A stretch of 64,000 nucleotides of DNA from Streptomyces collinus (GCF_031348265.1 NZ_CP133771.1:2728001-2792000), one strand, 5' to 3'; counted from the first letter of the stretch, positions 50,002 to 58,916 are shown. The notes: generated by a model from the letters alone, not told the origin. Numbers and translations: made by a program.

Positions 50002-51414
50002 TCAGCGGGTGCGGATCCAGACCGTCTTCTCCCGGGTCCACTGGTCGAAGGCATTGGTGGACTTCTCCACGCCACCGAATCCGGACTGCTTCCAACCGCC
50101 GAAGGGGGTGGTGATGTCCCCTTCGCTGTAGGCGTTGACGGAGACCACGCCGGCCTCGATGCCGCGGGCCAGCCGCAGCGCGGTGTCGAGGTCGCGGGTC
50201 CACAGGGAGGCGGCGAGTCCGTACTCGGTGGCGTTCGCCCCGCGTACCGCCTCGTCCTCAGAGGTGAAGGTCTGGATGGTGACGACGGGGCCGAAGAGCT
50301 CCTTGGTGAGAACGTCGCTGCCGTCGGGGGCGCGGGTGATCACGGTGGGCGGGTAGTAGGCGCCGCGCGGAGGCAGCCCGTGCGGCAGTCCCCCGGTGTG
50401 GATCTGGGCTCCGCCGGCCCGTGCGGCCTCCACGGCTCCCGCGACCCGATCAAAGGCAGCGTGGTCGATGAGCGGCCCCATCTGCGTGTGCGGGTCGGCC
50501 GGATCACCGATGACCAGCTCTCTCGCCGCGGCCGTGAACCGCTCGACGACCTCCTCGGCGATATCGCGGTGCACCAGAACCCGGGAGCCGGCCGTGCAGT
50601 TCTGCCCCATGGTCAGGAACGCGGCTTCGATCATGTTGCCGATGAGCTCATCACCGTAGGAGAGCGCGTCGGCCATGAGCACCTGGGGGCTCTTGCCGCC
50701 CATCTCCAGCGATACGCGCTTGAAGTTACTGTCGGCGGCGGCCTTGAGGATGCTGCGGCCGGTCGCGGTGGACCCGGTGAAGGAGAGCGCCCCCACAAGG
50801 GGGTCGCGGGCCAGGGCCACCCCGGCTGTCCGGCCGTACCCGGGCAGCACCGTGAGCACTCCTTCGGGCAGGCCGGCCTCGGTCGCGAGTTCGGCCAGGT
50901 GCAGGGCGGAGCGCGGGGTCGCCTCGGCGGGCTTGACGAGCAGGCAGTTGCCCGCAGCCAGGGCGGGTCCGACCTTCCATGCGGTCATGGCGAGCGGGTA
51001 GTTCCACGGCAGAATCGCCGCGACGACCCCGACCGGTTCGCGGCTCATGAGGCCGAGAGCGTCGGGCCCGCTCGGCGCGAGGCGGCCGAAGACCTTGTCG
51101 GCAGCCTCGGCGAACCAGCGGATCGACTCGATCGCCCCCGGTACGTCGCCCGTACGGCACTCCGTGATCGGCTTGCCCGCGTCCTCGCTCTCCAGCCGGG
51201 CGAGGATCTCGGCGTCGCGTTCCATCAGGTCGGCCAGCCGCAGCAGCACCGCTCCGCGCTCCCGGACCGGCAGCCGCGACCACACCCCGGCCTCGTGGAC
51301 CTGCCGGGCCTGCTCGGCAGCCTTGGAGACGTCGTCGGCGCTCGCGGCGGGCAGGAAGGTGATCGGCTCACCGGTGGCGGGGTTGACGACCTGCAGCATC
51401 TCGTTCGTGGTCAT
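50002..51414 (-). CDS. NAD(P)-dependent aldehyde dehydrogenase
   Basis: This 470-residue protein has the family signatures: AAILPWNYPLAMTAWKVGPA (cofactor site), FTGSTATGRSILKAAAD, catalytic Glu in RVSLEMGGKSPQVL, catalytic Cys in AAFLTMGQNCTAGSRVLVH, and KELFGPVVTIQTF near the C-terminus. It is closest in style to gamma-glutamyl-aminobutyraldehyde/betaine-aldehyde types. Its start overlaps the SDR stop (ATGA), completing an FMO-SDR-ALDH operon that could oxidise an alcohol or ketone stepwise to an acid. Substrate unknown. Confidence 0.92.
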   Translation of the reverse strand: MTTNEMLQVVNPATGEPITFLPAASADDVSKAAEQARQVHEAGVWSRLPVRERGAVLLRLADLMERDAEILARLESEDAGKPITECRTGDVPGAIESIRWFAEAADKVFGRLAPSGPDALGLMSREPVGVVAAILPWNYPLAMTAWKVGPALAAGNCLLVKPAEATPRSALHLAELATEAGLPEGVLTVLPGYGRTAGVALARDPLVGALSFTGSTATGRSILKAAADSNFKRVSLEMGGKSPQVLMADALSYGDELIGNMIEAAFLTMGQNCTAGSRVLVHRDIAEEVVERFTAAARELVIGDPADPHTQMGPLIDHAAFDRVAGAVEAARAGGAQIHTGGLPHGLPPRGAYYPPTVITRAPDGSDVLTKELFGPVVTIQTFTSEDEAVRGANATEYGLAASLWTRDLDTALRLARGIEAGVVSVNAYSEGDITTPFGGWKQSGFGGVEKSTNAFDQWTREKTVWIRTR

Positions 51415-52289
51415 GCTTCCTCCACCAGCTCCCAGCGCCCGTCGGTCCGGCGGGCCAGTCCGCGTCGGCGGAGATCTTCGAGATAGCGGGCCATACCGCG
51501 GTCACCCCGCTTGCGGAACAGCGGGAAAACCTTGGGCAGCAGGTTCGGCATGAGCATCGCGAACCGCACCAGACGGGACTCGCCGGGCCGGGGGTAGGCC
51601 TCCAGGCGGGGCTTGTCCAGCAGGCTCACCACGGCCGCGACGACGTCGGCGGGCTGCTGTGGTGGGTCCTGGAACTGCATGGAGTTCCCGCCGTCCACGG
51701 CTTCCTGGCGCAGCATCCGGGTGTCGGTCGCCGACGGCAGCACCGAGCCGGCCAGAATGCCCTTGCTCCTGAGGTCGAGCCCGATGGCGAGCATCGCGCC
51801 CCGCAGCCCGAACTTGGACGCCGTGTAGATCGGGGTCTCGCCCAGCGGGAAGATCCCGCCGAGGGAGACTGTCGTGACCACCCGGGCGTCCCGCGAGGCC
51901 CGCAAGAGGGGGATCGCGATCCGGGTGGTGACCAGCGGGGAGATCAGGTTGAGGCCGATCTCCCGCTCGATGCTCTCGACGCTGCGGACATCGAAGCGTT
52001 CCGCGCTGGTCATGCCAACGTTGTTGACGAGCACGTCGAGGCGGCCATAGACCTCGGCGACCAGCTCGAACACCCGCTCCACCTGGGCGCGGTCCCTCAG
52101 ATCACAGCCGAGGCCGGTGTGCCCGGCGCCGGGAAGATCTGCGGCGACGGTCTTGGCGCGGGTCTCGTCGATGTCGACGACGACGCACCGGGCGCCGCCG
52201 GAGGCGAAACGGCGGCACAGCGCGCTGCCGATGCCGCCCGCGCCGCCGGTCACCAGCATGGCCTTGTCGGTGTAGTCGAACCCGCTCAT
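51411..52289 (-). CDS. Short-chain dehydrogenase/reductase (SDR)
   Basis: This 292-residue protein starts DYTDKAMLVTGGAGGIGSALC (TGxxxGIG cofactor motif), with VVVDIDE (Asp after strand 2, suggesting NAD) and VLVNNVGMTSAERF (NNxG). The catalytic TTVSLGG...YTASKFG gives Ser, Tyr and Lys of the active site. A 50-residue basic C-terminal extension (LPNLLPKVFPLFRKRGDRGM) exceeds the ~250-residue classical length. GAAGGCAG precedes the ATG at 52289. It is overlapped by 4 bp at both ends, by the FMO and ALDH genes. Confidence 0.9.
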   Translation of the reverse strand: MSGFDYTDKAMLVTGGAGGIGSALCRRFASGGARCVVVDIDETRAKTVAADLPGAGHTGLGCDLRDRAQVERVFELVAEVYGRLDVLVNNVGMTSAERFDVRSVESIEREIGLNLISPLVTTRIAIPLLRASRDARVVTTVSLGGIFPLGETPIYTASKFGLRGAMLAIGLDLRSKGILAGSVLPSATDTRMLRQEAVDGGNSMQFQDPPQQPADVVAAVVSLLDKPRLEAYPRPGESRLVRFAMLMPNLLPKVFPLFRKRGDRGMARYLEDLRRRGLARRTDGRWELVEEA

Positions 52290-53638
52290 GCCGCGCTGCC
52301 TTCCTTGACAGCGCGCAGGGACCACACCGGCGGCGGCTGGCCCTCGGTACGCCAGCCCATGTCGCGCGCGACCTTGCCCAGGTACTTCACGAGCGCCCCG
52401 CTGTCGACGTAGCCGGTGTGGCGGGGCGAGTCGACGAACTTCAGCCCGCCGGACAGATCCGGGCGGTCGGCGCGGATCATCTGGGTGAACCGTTCAGCGT
52501 TCCGCAGCCGGTGCCGCGCGTCGTGGATATACCCGGCGATCAGCTGCGCCTGGGTGTCGAAGAGTCGGTACGCACCGGAGTTGGTCTCCACGAAGCCGAT
52601 GCCGAACAGGCCCAGGTGCTCGCGTGAGAACGACGACAAGTACAGGTCGGGGTGCTGCTCGTCGCCGAAGTACTGCTGCGCGACCGGCACTTTGTGGACG
52701 TAGCCCGTGGCCAGCAGGATGAGATCGAAGTCGTCGCTCGTGCCGTCGGTGAAGTGCACGGTTCTGCCCTCGGCACGGGCGATCCCGGGCCTGGCGGTGA
52801 TGTCGCCGTGCTGGAGGTGGTGGATCAGCATCGAGTTGATGGCCGGGTGGGTCTCGAACAGCTTGTGGTCCGGCTTCGGCAGCCCCAGTCGCGTCGGGTC
52901 GCCGTTGATGATACGCAGCACGGCACCGAAGATCCGCTGCGCCAGCCACATCGGCAGGTGCGGCCCGCTGCTGGCGATGGTGTCCACCGGCCGGCCGAAG
53001 AGGTGCTTGGGGATGAACCAGTAGCCGCGCCGCATGCTGATCACCGCGTGGTCGGCGGTCCGGGCGGCGTCGCAGGCGATGTCGCAGCCGGAGTTCCCCG
53101 CGCCCACGACCAGGACGCGCTTGCCGAGCAGCTCCTCCGCGCTGCGGTAGCCGACGGTGTGCCGGACCTCACCGCTGAACTCCCCAGGAAGCTCGGGGAT
53201 GTTGGGTTGCCACTGCGAGCCCGTACACACGACGACCTGCCCGTGCACGCTTTCGCGGCCGTCGGCCCGGGTGACCGTCCAGGTGCCGTCCGCGTTCTTC
53301 TCGATGCTTTCGACCTCGACGCCGAACTCGATCCGGTCCGTCAGCCCGTAGGCGTCGGCGAAGAGCCGCAGGTACGACAGGATCTGCCGGTGCGGCGGGT
53401 AGTCGGCGAAGTGGTCGGGCATCGGAAAGCCGCCGAATCCCGACAGGGTCCTGCTGGAAATGAAGTGGGCCGATTCGTACATCGGGCTGCCGGGATTGTC
53501 GATGTCCCAGATACCGCCGGGCCCGGTGTGCCGCTCAAGATGCGTGTACGGCAGATTCCGCTCCGCCAGTGCCCTGGCGACCGCCAGCCCGGCAGGCCCC
53601 GCCCCGATCACACACGTATCAAACTGGCTTTCCTTCAC
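52286..53638 (-). CDS. Flavin-containing monooxygenase (FMO-type)
   Basis: This 450-residue protein has an FAD-binding motif CVIGAGPAGLAVARAL, an NADPH-binding motif VLVVGAGNSGCDIACDAA and, between them, FSGEVRHTVGY. This matches the FMO fingerprint FxGxxxHxxxY; a Baeyer-Villiger enzyme would have Trp at the end. LATGYVHKVP is the ATG-containing linker motif of FMOs. The GTG at 53638 follows AGGAGG by 7 bases; the in-frame start at 53668 lacks a site. It leads the FMO-SDR-ALDH operon and is divergent from a TetR gene. Substrate unknown; N- or S-oxidation or ketone oxygenation possible. Confidence 0.88.
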   Translation of the reverse strand: MKESQFDTCVIGAGPAGLAVARALAERNLPYTHLERHTGPGGIWDIDNPGSPMYESAHFISSRTLSGFGGFPMPDHFADYPPHRQILSYLRLFADAYGLTDRIEFGVEVESIEKNADGTWTVTRADGRESVHGQVVVCTGSQWQPNIPELPGEFSGEVRHTVGYRSAEELLGKRVLVVGAGNSGCDIACDAARTADHAVISMRRGYWFIPKHLFGRPVDTIASSGPHLPMWLAQRIFGAVLRIINGDPTRLGLPKPDHKLFETHPAINSMLIHHLQHGDITARPGIARAEGRTVHFTDGTSDDFDLILLATGYVHKVPVAQQYFGDEQHPDLYLSSFSREHLGLFGIGFVETNSGAYRLFDTQAQLIAGYIHDARHRLRNAERFTQMIRADRPDLSGGLKFVDSPRHTGYVDSGALVKYLGKVARDMGWRTEGQPPPVWSLRAVKEGSAA

Positions 53639-53798
53639 GGGCCTGCCTCCTCGTTCGTCCCGCTTCACGGTTGTTCAAGGAAACGTATTCACCCGCCGTT
53701 CAGCGGGAACTGACCCGCGCGGCCATGGACCGGACCTCAGCGGCCGCGCCACGACATCCGGCTGCGCACAACTTGACTTGTTCGGGTGACTTCATCAT

Positions 53799-53811
53799 CC
53801 GACTAAGTCGG
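53799..53811. promoter_or_regulatory. TetR operator between the FMO operon and the tetR gene
   Basis: CCGACT-A-AGTCGG (53799-53811) is a perfect inverted repeat, extended to CATCAT on the left and ATGATG on the right with one extra base. It lies 13 bases before the TetR start and overlaps a TATGAT -10-like box (53812-53817), so binding should block the tetR promoter. Confidence 0.6.
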
Positions 53812-53823
53812 TATGATGCGGTC

Positions 53824-54447
53824 ATGGCTCATGTTCCCGCGGCCGAGCGCCGCCCTCAACTGATCAAAGCGGCCATCGACTTCATGACCAGGGAAGGAGT
53901 CGCGGCCGGAAGCACCCGTGCCATCGCCGCCGAGCTGGGGGTTGCTCAGGCCACGGTGCATTACACCTTCGGCACGAAGGAAGGGCTGTACCGCGCCGTC
54001 ATGGAGCAGCTCACGCAGGACTTGATCACTCAGGTCGAACAGGCCGCACCGGCCGACGCCGGCTTCGAGGAAACGGCCAGTACGCTTGCCGCCGCCCTGT
54101 GGCGGACGGTGCGCGAGCAGCCCGCCAGTCATCAGCTGCTCACGGAACTGACCATGTTCGCGCTCCGCTCCCCCGCCCTGAGCGAGGCCCTGGAGAGCCA
54201 CCATCGGGGCGTGACCGAGGTGACGGCGAGGCTGGTGACCGAAGCGGCCGAGCGCACCGGCCTGACTCTTGCCCAGCCTGCGGAAACGATTGCGCGGTTC
54301 TTCCTCGCCGGCTTCGACGGGCTCACGATGCAACGTCTCTCCCACCCCGACGAGGAGGCCGAGCACACCTGCCTGCAGGCCTTCGTATCCGCCGTGGTGG
54401 CCATGGCCGCCGGTCGGCTGGACCTGGTACCCGTTCCTGCGAGCTGA
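53824..54447 (+). CDS. TetR-family transcriptional regulator
   Basis: This 207-residue protein has an N-terminal HTH (LIKAAIDFMTREGVAAGSTR, then AIAAELGVAQATVHYTFGTK with EGLYRAVME) and a helical ligand domain of unremarkable length. The ATG at 53824 lies directly behind the palindromic operator and a -10-like TATGAT, so its transcript has almost no leader. It is divergent from the FMO-SDR-ALDH operon, 185 bp away. It probably represses both and responds to the operon's substrate. The MMPL exporter 1.1 kb downstream may belong to the same regulon. Confidence 0.9.
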   Translation: MAHVPAAERRPQLIKAAIDFMTREGVAAGSTRAIAAELGVAQATVHYTFGTKEGLYRAVMEQLTQDLITQVEQAAPADAGFEETASTLAAALWRTVREQPASHQLLTELTMFALRSPALSEALESHHRGVTEVTARLVTEAAERTGLTLAQPAETIARFFLAGFDGLTMQRLSHPDEEAEHTCLQAFVSAVVAMAAGRLDLVPVPAS

Positions 54448-54535
54448 CATGGTTTGCGAGCCGGTGAACCTTGCCGGCCACCGCACCAGTCACGCGCGTT
54501 GGGTGCCTCGGAACGGATCCGGGTGTTCAGGTTGG

Positions 54536-55252
54536 CCATTGCCGGAGCGGACCGCGCCGTCCATGAGGCCGTTCCATCAGGGGGAGGACTCGGACCCCGC
54601 CCAGTGCACGCGACCGACTTCCGGCCCATCCCCTCCCCGTACTCGGTAAGCGCCCCGGGGCGGCGACGGACGTCGGGCCGCCCTGGGTCCATTGCTCGGC
54701 GGTCCAGTCCTGCTCGACGTAGTCGACGGTGTCGAAGGCACGCTCGCCGACGACCTGGGCGAAGGAGCGCAGCACCGCTTCGCGGCGCTCGTCCACCGGG
54801 CGGTGCGCCCACTTGCGCCATTCCCTGCCGCCGAGGCAACCCATGAGCACGCCCCCGGTCCACCGTCGGGCGGGGTGTCGTCCAATGTCTCGCGGATGGG
54901 CGAACCGCCACGCAGCAGGCCCGTGCCGGAAAGGCCCTCCGCCCGCCAGAACGGTGTGTCGTAGACGGCCACGCGCTTGAGTCACGCCGACCTTCTTTGC
55001 CGACGCCAGGATGTGGTCCTGGGTAGGGCCGGCGAACTGCCTACCGATCTCGGGCACTTGACCGTCACCCAGGTCGTGGTTGAGCAGCCGCCCGCCAACC
55101 CGGTCGCGGGCCTCCAGAACGGCCACGGAGTTGCCTGCCGCGACGAGCTCTCACGCTGCGGTGAGCCCGGCCGGTCCCGCACCGATCACGACGAGGTCGG
55201 CCCGTCGGCTCCATTGCCCGTTGGCGGCTTGCGTGCCGCGCGTACTGGTCAT
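54536..55252 (-). pseudogene. Degraded flavin monoamine oxidase gene
   Basis: The ATG at 55252 with AAGGAG upstream opens ADLVVIGAGPAGLTAA and then hits a TGA at 55151-55153 (codon 34). The same frame continues AVLEARDRVGGRLLNHDLGD and QFAGPTQDHILASAKKVGVT, the amine-oxidase FAD region. The roughly 200 residues expected next are deleted. The sequence resumes as the C-terminal part in changing frames: AVYDTPFWRAEGLSGTG, ERREAVLRSFAQVVGERAFD, VDYVEQDWTAEQWTQGG and GRVHWAGSESSP, then a TGA before WNGLMDGAVRSG. So there are at least two stops, frameshifts and a deletion. It was probably a tyramine/putrescine-oxidase-like enzyme. Confidence 0.8.
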
Positions 55253-55575
55253 GGTCACTCCTTGACGCACAGCGGGGAAGCGGTCGGCGAACGGCTGACA
55301 GACGACATGGTCAGTCGACAATGTCAGTGTATTCAGTCACACGAAAAGGCCATCTGGCCTGCCGTTACGGCAATGGTCACCCAGGCAATAGTCGAATGAC
55401 TCGGTCGTTCGACTTGAGCAAGTGATAAAGTCGGTCGCACCGTGCGAGGCACCCATCGGCTCCGACCGGTCGCGCGGCTGCCGTCACGTGGCCGGAGTCC
55501 GACCCTGTGCCCTCCGTTTCCCCCGCCCAGTCCGCTGCCCGGGTGCGGGGATCCCCACCGTCTAGGGAGTTCGTC
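55253..55575 (+). promoter_or_regulatory. 323-bp upstream region of the MMPL exporter gene
   Basis: No gene is supported. It is AT-richer than average near 55320-55440, as expected of a promoter. GTCGAA (55391-55396) and TTCGAC (55408-55413) are perfect inverted arms with an 11-base spacer, followed by GATAAAGT near 55424 as a weak -10. The repeat differs from the TetR operator at 53.8 kb, though both contain AGTCGG-like half-sites. Confidence 0.4.
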
Positions 55576-57795
55576 ATGGCCGTCCTGCTCCACCGGCTGG
55601 GTCACAGCGCCTACCGGCGCCGAAAGCTCGTCCTGGGACTGTGGCTCTTCGTCCTGGCCGCGCTCATCACCTGCGTCAGCGTCTTCAGCGGCAAGCTCGA
55701 CGACCGCTTCTCGGTGCCCGGCACCGAGTCGCAGCGTGCGCTGGACAGCCTGAGCAAGACCCTCCCGGAAGCCTCGGGTGCCAACGCGCAGATCGTCATC
55801 ACGGCCCCCAGGGGCCACCAGGTCACCGAAGTCCCCTACACCGCGGCCATCGCCCGGACCGTGGCGGAGGCCAGGAAGGCTCCCCAGGTCAGCGAGGTCG
55901 TCGACCCCCGGGACTCCGGCGCCGTCTCGGCCGACCGGACCACGGCGATCGTCCAGGTCCAGTACCCCGTCCAGAACGCTCAGGTCCGCACCTCATCCGT
56001 GGACGCGATCGAGAAGGCGGCCGAAGCGGTGGAGAACGACGGGCTGAAGACCTCGGTGGGCGGCTCCGTCTACAGCAGCAAGGGCGTCCACGTCGGCCCG
56101 TCGGAGATCATCGGCGTGGCCGTGGCCCTGCTGGTCCTCGTCGTGACGTTCGGCTCACTGCTGGCCGCGGGCATGGCACTGGTGCCCGCGCTCATCGGTG
56201 TAGCAGTCGGACTGGCCGGGCTACTCGCCCTGGCGCCCGCGGTCAGCATCTCCTCGACCGCCGTCACACTCGCCCTCATGCTGGGCCTGGCCGTCGGCAT
56301 CGACTACGTGCTGTTCATCCTGTCGCGCCACCGACAGCAACTGGCCCGCGGAACCGAGCCGAAGGAATCCATCGCGCTGGCCACCGGCACGGCCGGAAGC
56401 GCCGTGGTCTTCGCCGGCACCACCGTGATCATCGCGCTCGCCGCGCTGAGCATCATCGGCATCCCGTTCCTGACGATCATGGGTCTCGGGGCCGCCGGAG
56501 CCGTACTCATCGCTGTACTGGCGGCGATCACCCTCGTCCCCGCCGTCGCGGGATTCGCCGGCTCCCGGCTCACTCCCCAGCCCAACAGCCGCGCCGCCCG
56601 GCGTGCCGCCGACACCGAGGGGTCCATCGGCCACACCACCATGGGCACCCGCTGGACCGAGTGGGCCATCGCCAAGCCGCTGCTGACGGTGCTCGCGGTG
56701 GCGGGCATCCTGGCGACCCTCGCCTTGCCCGCCATGGACATGCGCCTGTCCCTTCCCGACAACGGCTCCGCCCCGCACTCCTCCACCGAGCGCAAGGCCT
56801 ACGACACGATCAGCGACAAGTTCGGTTCCGGCTTCAACGGCCCGCTCCTCGTCCTGGCCGAGACCAAGAACGGCACGGCTGCCGCGAGCGCACAGGCCGG
56901 CGTGCGGGTGGCCCAGAAGCTCCAGACCCTCGAGAACGTCAAGGCCGTCCTCCCGCCCCAGCCCACCAGCGACCCGGCACAGAGTGTCATCACCGTCCTG
57001 CCCGCCTCCGGTCCGGACAGCGTCCGCACCGACCAACTCGTCCGTGACATCCGCAAGGCCGCGCCCGACATCCGTGACACGACCGGCGCCTCCGTCGCGG
57101 TCACCGGCACCACCGCCGTCAACATCGACGTCTCCAACCGGCTCAGCGACTCCCTGCTGCCCTTCGTCGCCATCGTCGTCGGCCTCAGCCTGCTCCTGTT
57201 GATGATCGTCTTCCGGTCGCTGGTCATCCCCGTCAAGGCCGCCGTCGGCTTCCTGCTCTCGGTCGGCGCCTCGCTCGGTCTGGTCGTCGCCGTCTTCCAG
57301 TGGGGCTGGCTGGCCGACATCCTCGGGGTGCCCCACAGCGGCCCTGTCGTCAGCTTCCTGCCGATCATTCTGATCGGTGTGCTGTTCGGACTGGCCATGG
57401 ACTACGAGGTGTTCCTCGTGTCCGGTATGCGCGAGGAATGGGCTCACACGGGCCAAGCACGCCAATCGGTCGTCGACGGCGCACGCCACAGCGTGCGGGT
57501 CGTCACCGCCGCCGCCCTGATCATGTTCACCGTCTTCGCCGGGTTCTTCCCTCTCGACGACTCCCTGATCAAACCCATCGCGTTCGCCCTCGCCGTGGGC
57601 GTGGTCATCGATGCCTTCGCCGTCCGCATGACGCTCGTACCGGCGGTGCTCGCTCTCGCCGGCCGGGGCGCCTGGTGGCTACCGGGCTGGCTGGACAGGG
57701 GCCTGCCCGACCTCGACGTCGAAGGAACCAGCCTCCAGAAGGCTCCGGCTCATGCTTCGGCGACAGACCGCAAGGAACCCCAGAACGTCTCCTGA
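55576..57795 (+). CDS. MMPL/RND-type membrane exporter
   Basis: This 739-residue protein has the MmpL layout. A first helix (KLVLGLWLFVLAALITCVSV) precedes a soluble loop; helices 2-6 follow (IIGVAVALLVLVVTFGSLLA; VTLALMLGLAVGIDYVLFIL with the conserved GIDY). A second soluble loop and a repeat of the helical bundle (LSDSLLPFVAIVVGLSLLLL; IILIGVLFGLAMDYEVFLVS with GLAMDYE) complete it. The Asp-Tyr pairs form the proton relay. MMPL proteins export lipids, siderophores or drugs. TAGGGAG precedes the ATG. With the upstream TetR gene and oxidation operon it may remove toxic hydrophobic compounds. Confidence 0.9.
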   Translation: MAVLLHRLGHSAYRRRKLVLGLWLFVLAALITCVSVFSGKLDDRFSVPGTESQRALDSLSKTLPEASGANAQIVITAPRGHQVTEVPYTAAIARTVAEARKAPQVSEVVDPRDSGAVSADRTTAIVQVQYPVQNAQVRTSSVDAIEKAAEAVENDGLKTSVGGSVYSSKGVHVGPSEIIGVAVALLVLVVTFGSLLAAGMALVPALIGVAVGLAGLLALAPAVSISSTAVTLALMLGLAVGIDYVLFILSRHRQQLARGTEPKESIALATGTAGSAVVFAGTTVIIALAALSIIGIPFLTIMGLGAAGAVLIAVLAAITLVPAVAGFAGSRLTPQPNSRAARRAADTEGSIGHTTMGTRWTEWAIAKPLLTVLAVAGILATLALPAMDMRLSLPDNGSAPHSSTERKAYDTISDKFGSGFNGPLLVLAETKNGTAAASAQAGVRVAQKLQTLENVKAVLPPQPTSDPAQSVITVLPASGPDSVRTDQLVRDIRKAAPDIRDTTGASVAVTGTTAVNIDVSNRLSDSLLPFVAIVVGLSLLLLMIVFRSLVIPVKAAVGFLLSVGASLGLVVAVFQWGWLADILGVPHSGPVVSFLPIILIGVLFGLAMDYEVFLVSGMREEWAHTGQARQSVVDGARHSVRVVTAAALIMFTVFAGFFPLDDSLIKPIAFALAVGVVIDAFAVRMTLVPAVLALAGRGAWWLPGWLDRGLPDLDVEGTSLQKAPAHASATDRKEPQNVS

Positions 57796-57953
57796 GGAAC
57801 CCTGCCCTCAGATCATCCGGGGGGCTCGCGACACACCGGACGCCGTGAGCCCACTCCCGGTCGGCACCACCCCTGCCCCTACCACCAGGGCGACCGTGCG
57901 GGTCAGAATGGTTCGAACTAACGCCACCGGCAACGGAGTTGAACTCACGAGCA

Positions 57954-57990
57954 GCGGATTCAGTCCGTTGACCGAAAGTCCTGAATCCGC
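57954..57990 (+). terminator. Hairpin downstream of the MMPL gene
   Basis: GCGGATTCAG (57954-57963) and CTGAATCCGC (57981-57990) form a perfect 10-bp stem with a 17-base loop. It could terminate the MMPL transcript or be part of the adjoining attachment region. A weaker GGGCTC/GAGCCC hairpin lies at 57822-57852. No gene is supported in 57796-58376. Confidence 0.45.
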
Positions 57991-58031
57991 ACGCCCGCTG
58001 AGACGTTTCCGCAGGTCACAGGCGTGCAGAG

Positions 58032-58216
58032 TGGGGCGGGTGGGACTCGCGCGTTCGGGACGCGTTCGGGACACAAGGAGGAGAACAGACTGACAAGAGC
58101 TGAGGAGCTCGACCGTACTCATCCCCGCTGACCTGCGGAAACGTCAAGGATGAGTGTTGATCGACAAGGGTCGCCGAGATCCTCCGAAGGACTCATGATC
58201 CGTCGGCCGTGGGTTC
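58032..58216. repeat. att-like repeat, copy B, with its core inverted in place
   Basis: Bases 58032-58049 (TGGGGCGGGTGGGACTCG) repeat the tRNA 3' end of copy A in the same orientation. Bases 58050-58216 match the continuation of copy A (47141 onward) only when reverse-complemented. Read that way the match runs without gaps through the tRNA anticodon arm (ATCATGAGTCC), CTTGACGT and both GTCCCGAAC units, and the bases after 58216 (CCCGAA) resume copy A's CCCGGAA. The simplest reading is a direct repeat of copy A whose ~167-bp core has flipped. Confidence 0.7.
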
Positions 58217-58290
58217 CCCGAAGACTCCCAGGATGGACAGCGTCGGTAGGTGCAGGGCCGACCGGCACGCCGACTGCGGACCGGCAGCCG

Positions 58291-58320
58291 CACCCCGCCG
58301 CCGCCAAGACCGGCGGGGTG
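58291..58320 (-). terminator. Terminator of the Rut-like operon
   Basis: CACCCCGCCG (58291-58300) pairs perfectly with CGGCGGGGTG (58311-58320) across a 10-base loop, 57 bases past the stop of the flavin reductase gene on the minus strand. Confidence 0.7.
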
Positions 58321-58376
58321 GTGAGATGCTCCCCGCCACGCGTCGGCCGCGCGGACGTCGTGGCACCGGCATCGCC

Positions 58377-58916
58377 TCAGTCGGCCAGCATCTTGAACGT
58401 CCGTTGGTGCCAGACGAGGGGATTGCGGTCGTCGTCGGCCATCATGGCCAGCACCCGCAGAACGATGATGTCGTGGTCGCCGGCCGGGTAGTGGTGCTCT
58501 ATCGCGCACTCCAGCCATACCGGCGCGCCCTGAAGGAAGATCGCGCCGGATGCCGCTTCCGCCGTGTCGACGCCGGCGAACCGGTCTTCCTTCCTTGGGG
58601 ACGCGAGTTGCCGGGCCCTGTCGCTGTGCTCCTCGCCCAGGACGGACACTCCGATCGCCCGCGCGCGGGACAGCACCGGCCAGGTCGTCGAACTGTGCTG
58701 CACGGCGAAGGAGACCAAGGGCGGTTCGGCGGAGACCCCGACGGTGAACGACGAGACGATCATGACGGTCGGGTCGTCGCCGTCGACGCGCGCCGACAGG
58801 GCGGCGACTCCTGAGGGGAACGCCGCGAACGCCCGCTTCAGCTCGCCGAGATCGGAGGTGAGGGTTTCCATACCTTCCAGAGCTGCCATTCCGTCCAGGC
58901 CTTCCATGGTCGTCAT
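58377..58916 (-). CDS. Flavin reductase (RutF/HpaC-like), NAD(P)H:FMN
   Basis: The core of this 179-residue protein is LKRAFAAFPSGVAALSARVD, then TVMIVSSFTVGVSAEPPLVS and FAVQHSSTTWPVLSRARAIG, the split-barrel flavin reductase pattern with the SSFTxVS loop that binds FMN. It ends PLVWHQRTFKMLAD. The ATG at 58916 overlaps the NADPH:FMN reductase stop (ATGA). It should supply reduced FMN to the two LLM-type monooxygenases of the operon, the role of RutF in uracil catabolism. Confidence 0.86.
   Translation of the reverse strand: MTTMEGLDGMAALEGMETLTSDLGELKRAFAAFPSGVAALSARVDGDDPTVMIVSSFTVGVSAEPPLVSFAVQHSSTTWPVLSRARAIGVSVLGEEHSDRARQLASPRKEDRFAGVDTAEAASGAIFLQGAPVWLECAIEHHYPAGDHDIIVLRVLAMMADDDRNPLVWHQRTFKMLAD

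Noticed and set aside
57923..57970. Second tRNA-like fragment (T-arm-like GAGTTCAACTC with an anticodon-like stem); a similar one at 47361-47400
   Set aside because: Stems are poor and the right-hand one is explained by a perfect 10-bp hairpin (57954-57990); not enough for a tRNA relic call.
47044..58376. Prophage or conjugative plasmid
   Set aside because: No integrase, replication, structural or transfer genes are visible; only attachment-like repeats suggest integration.
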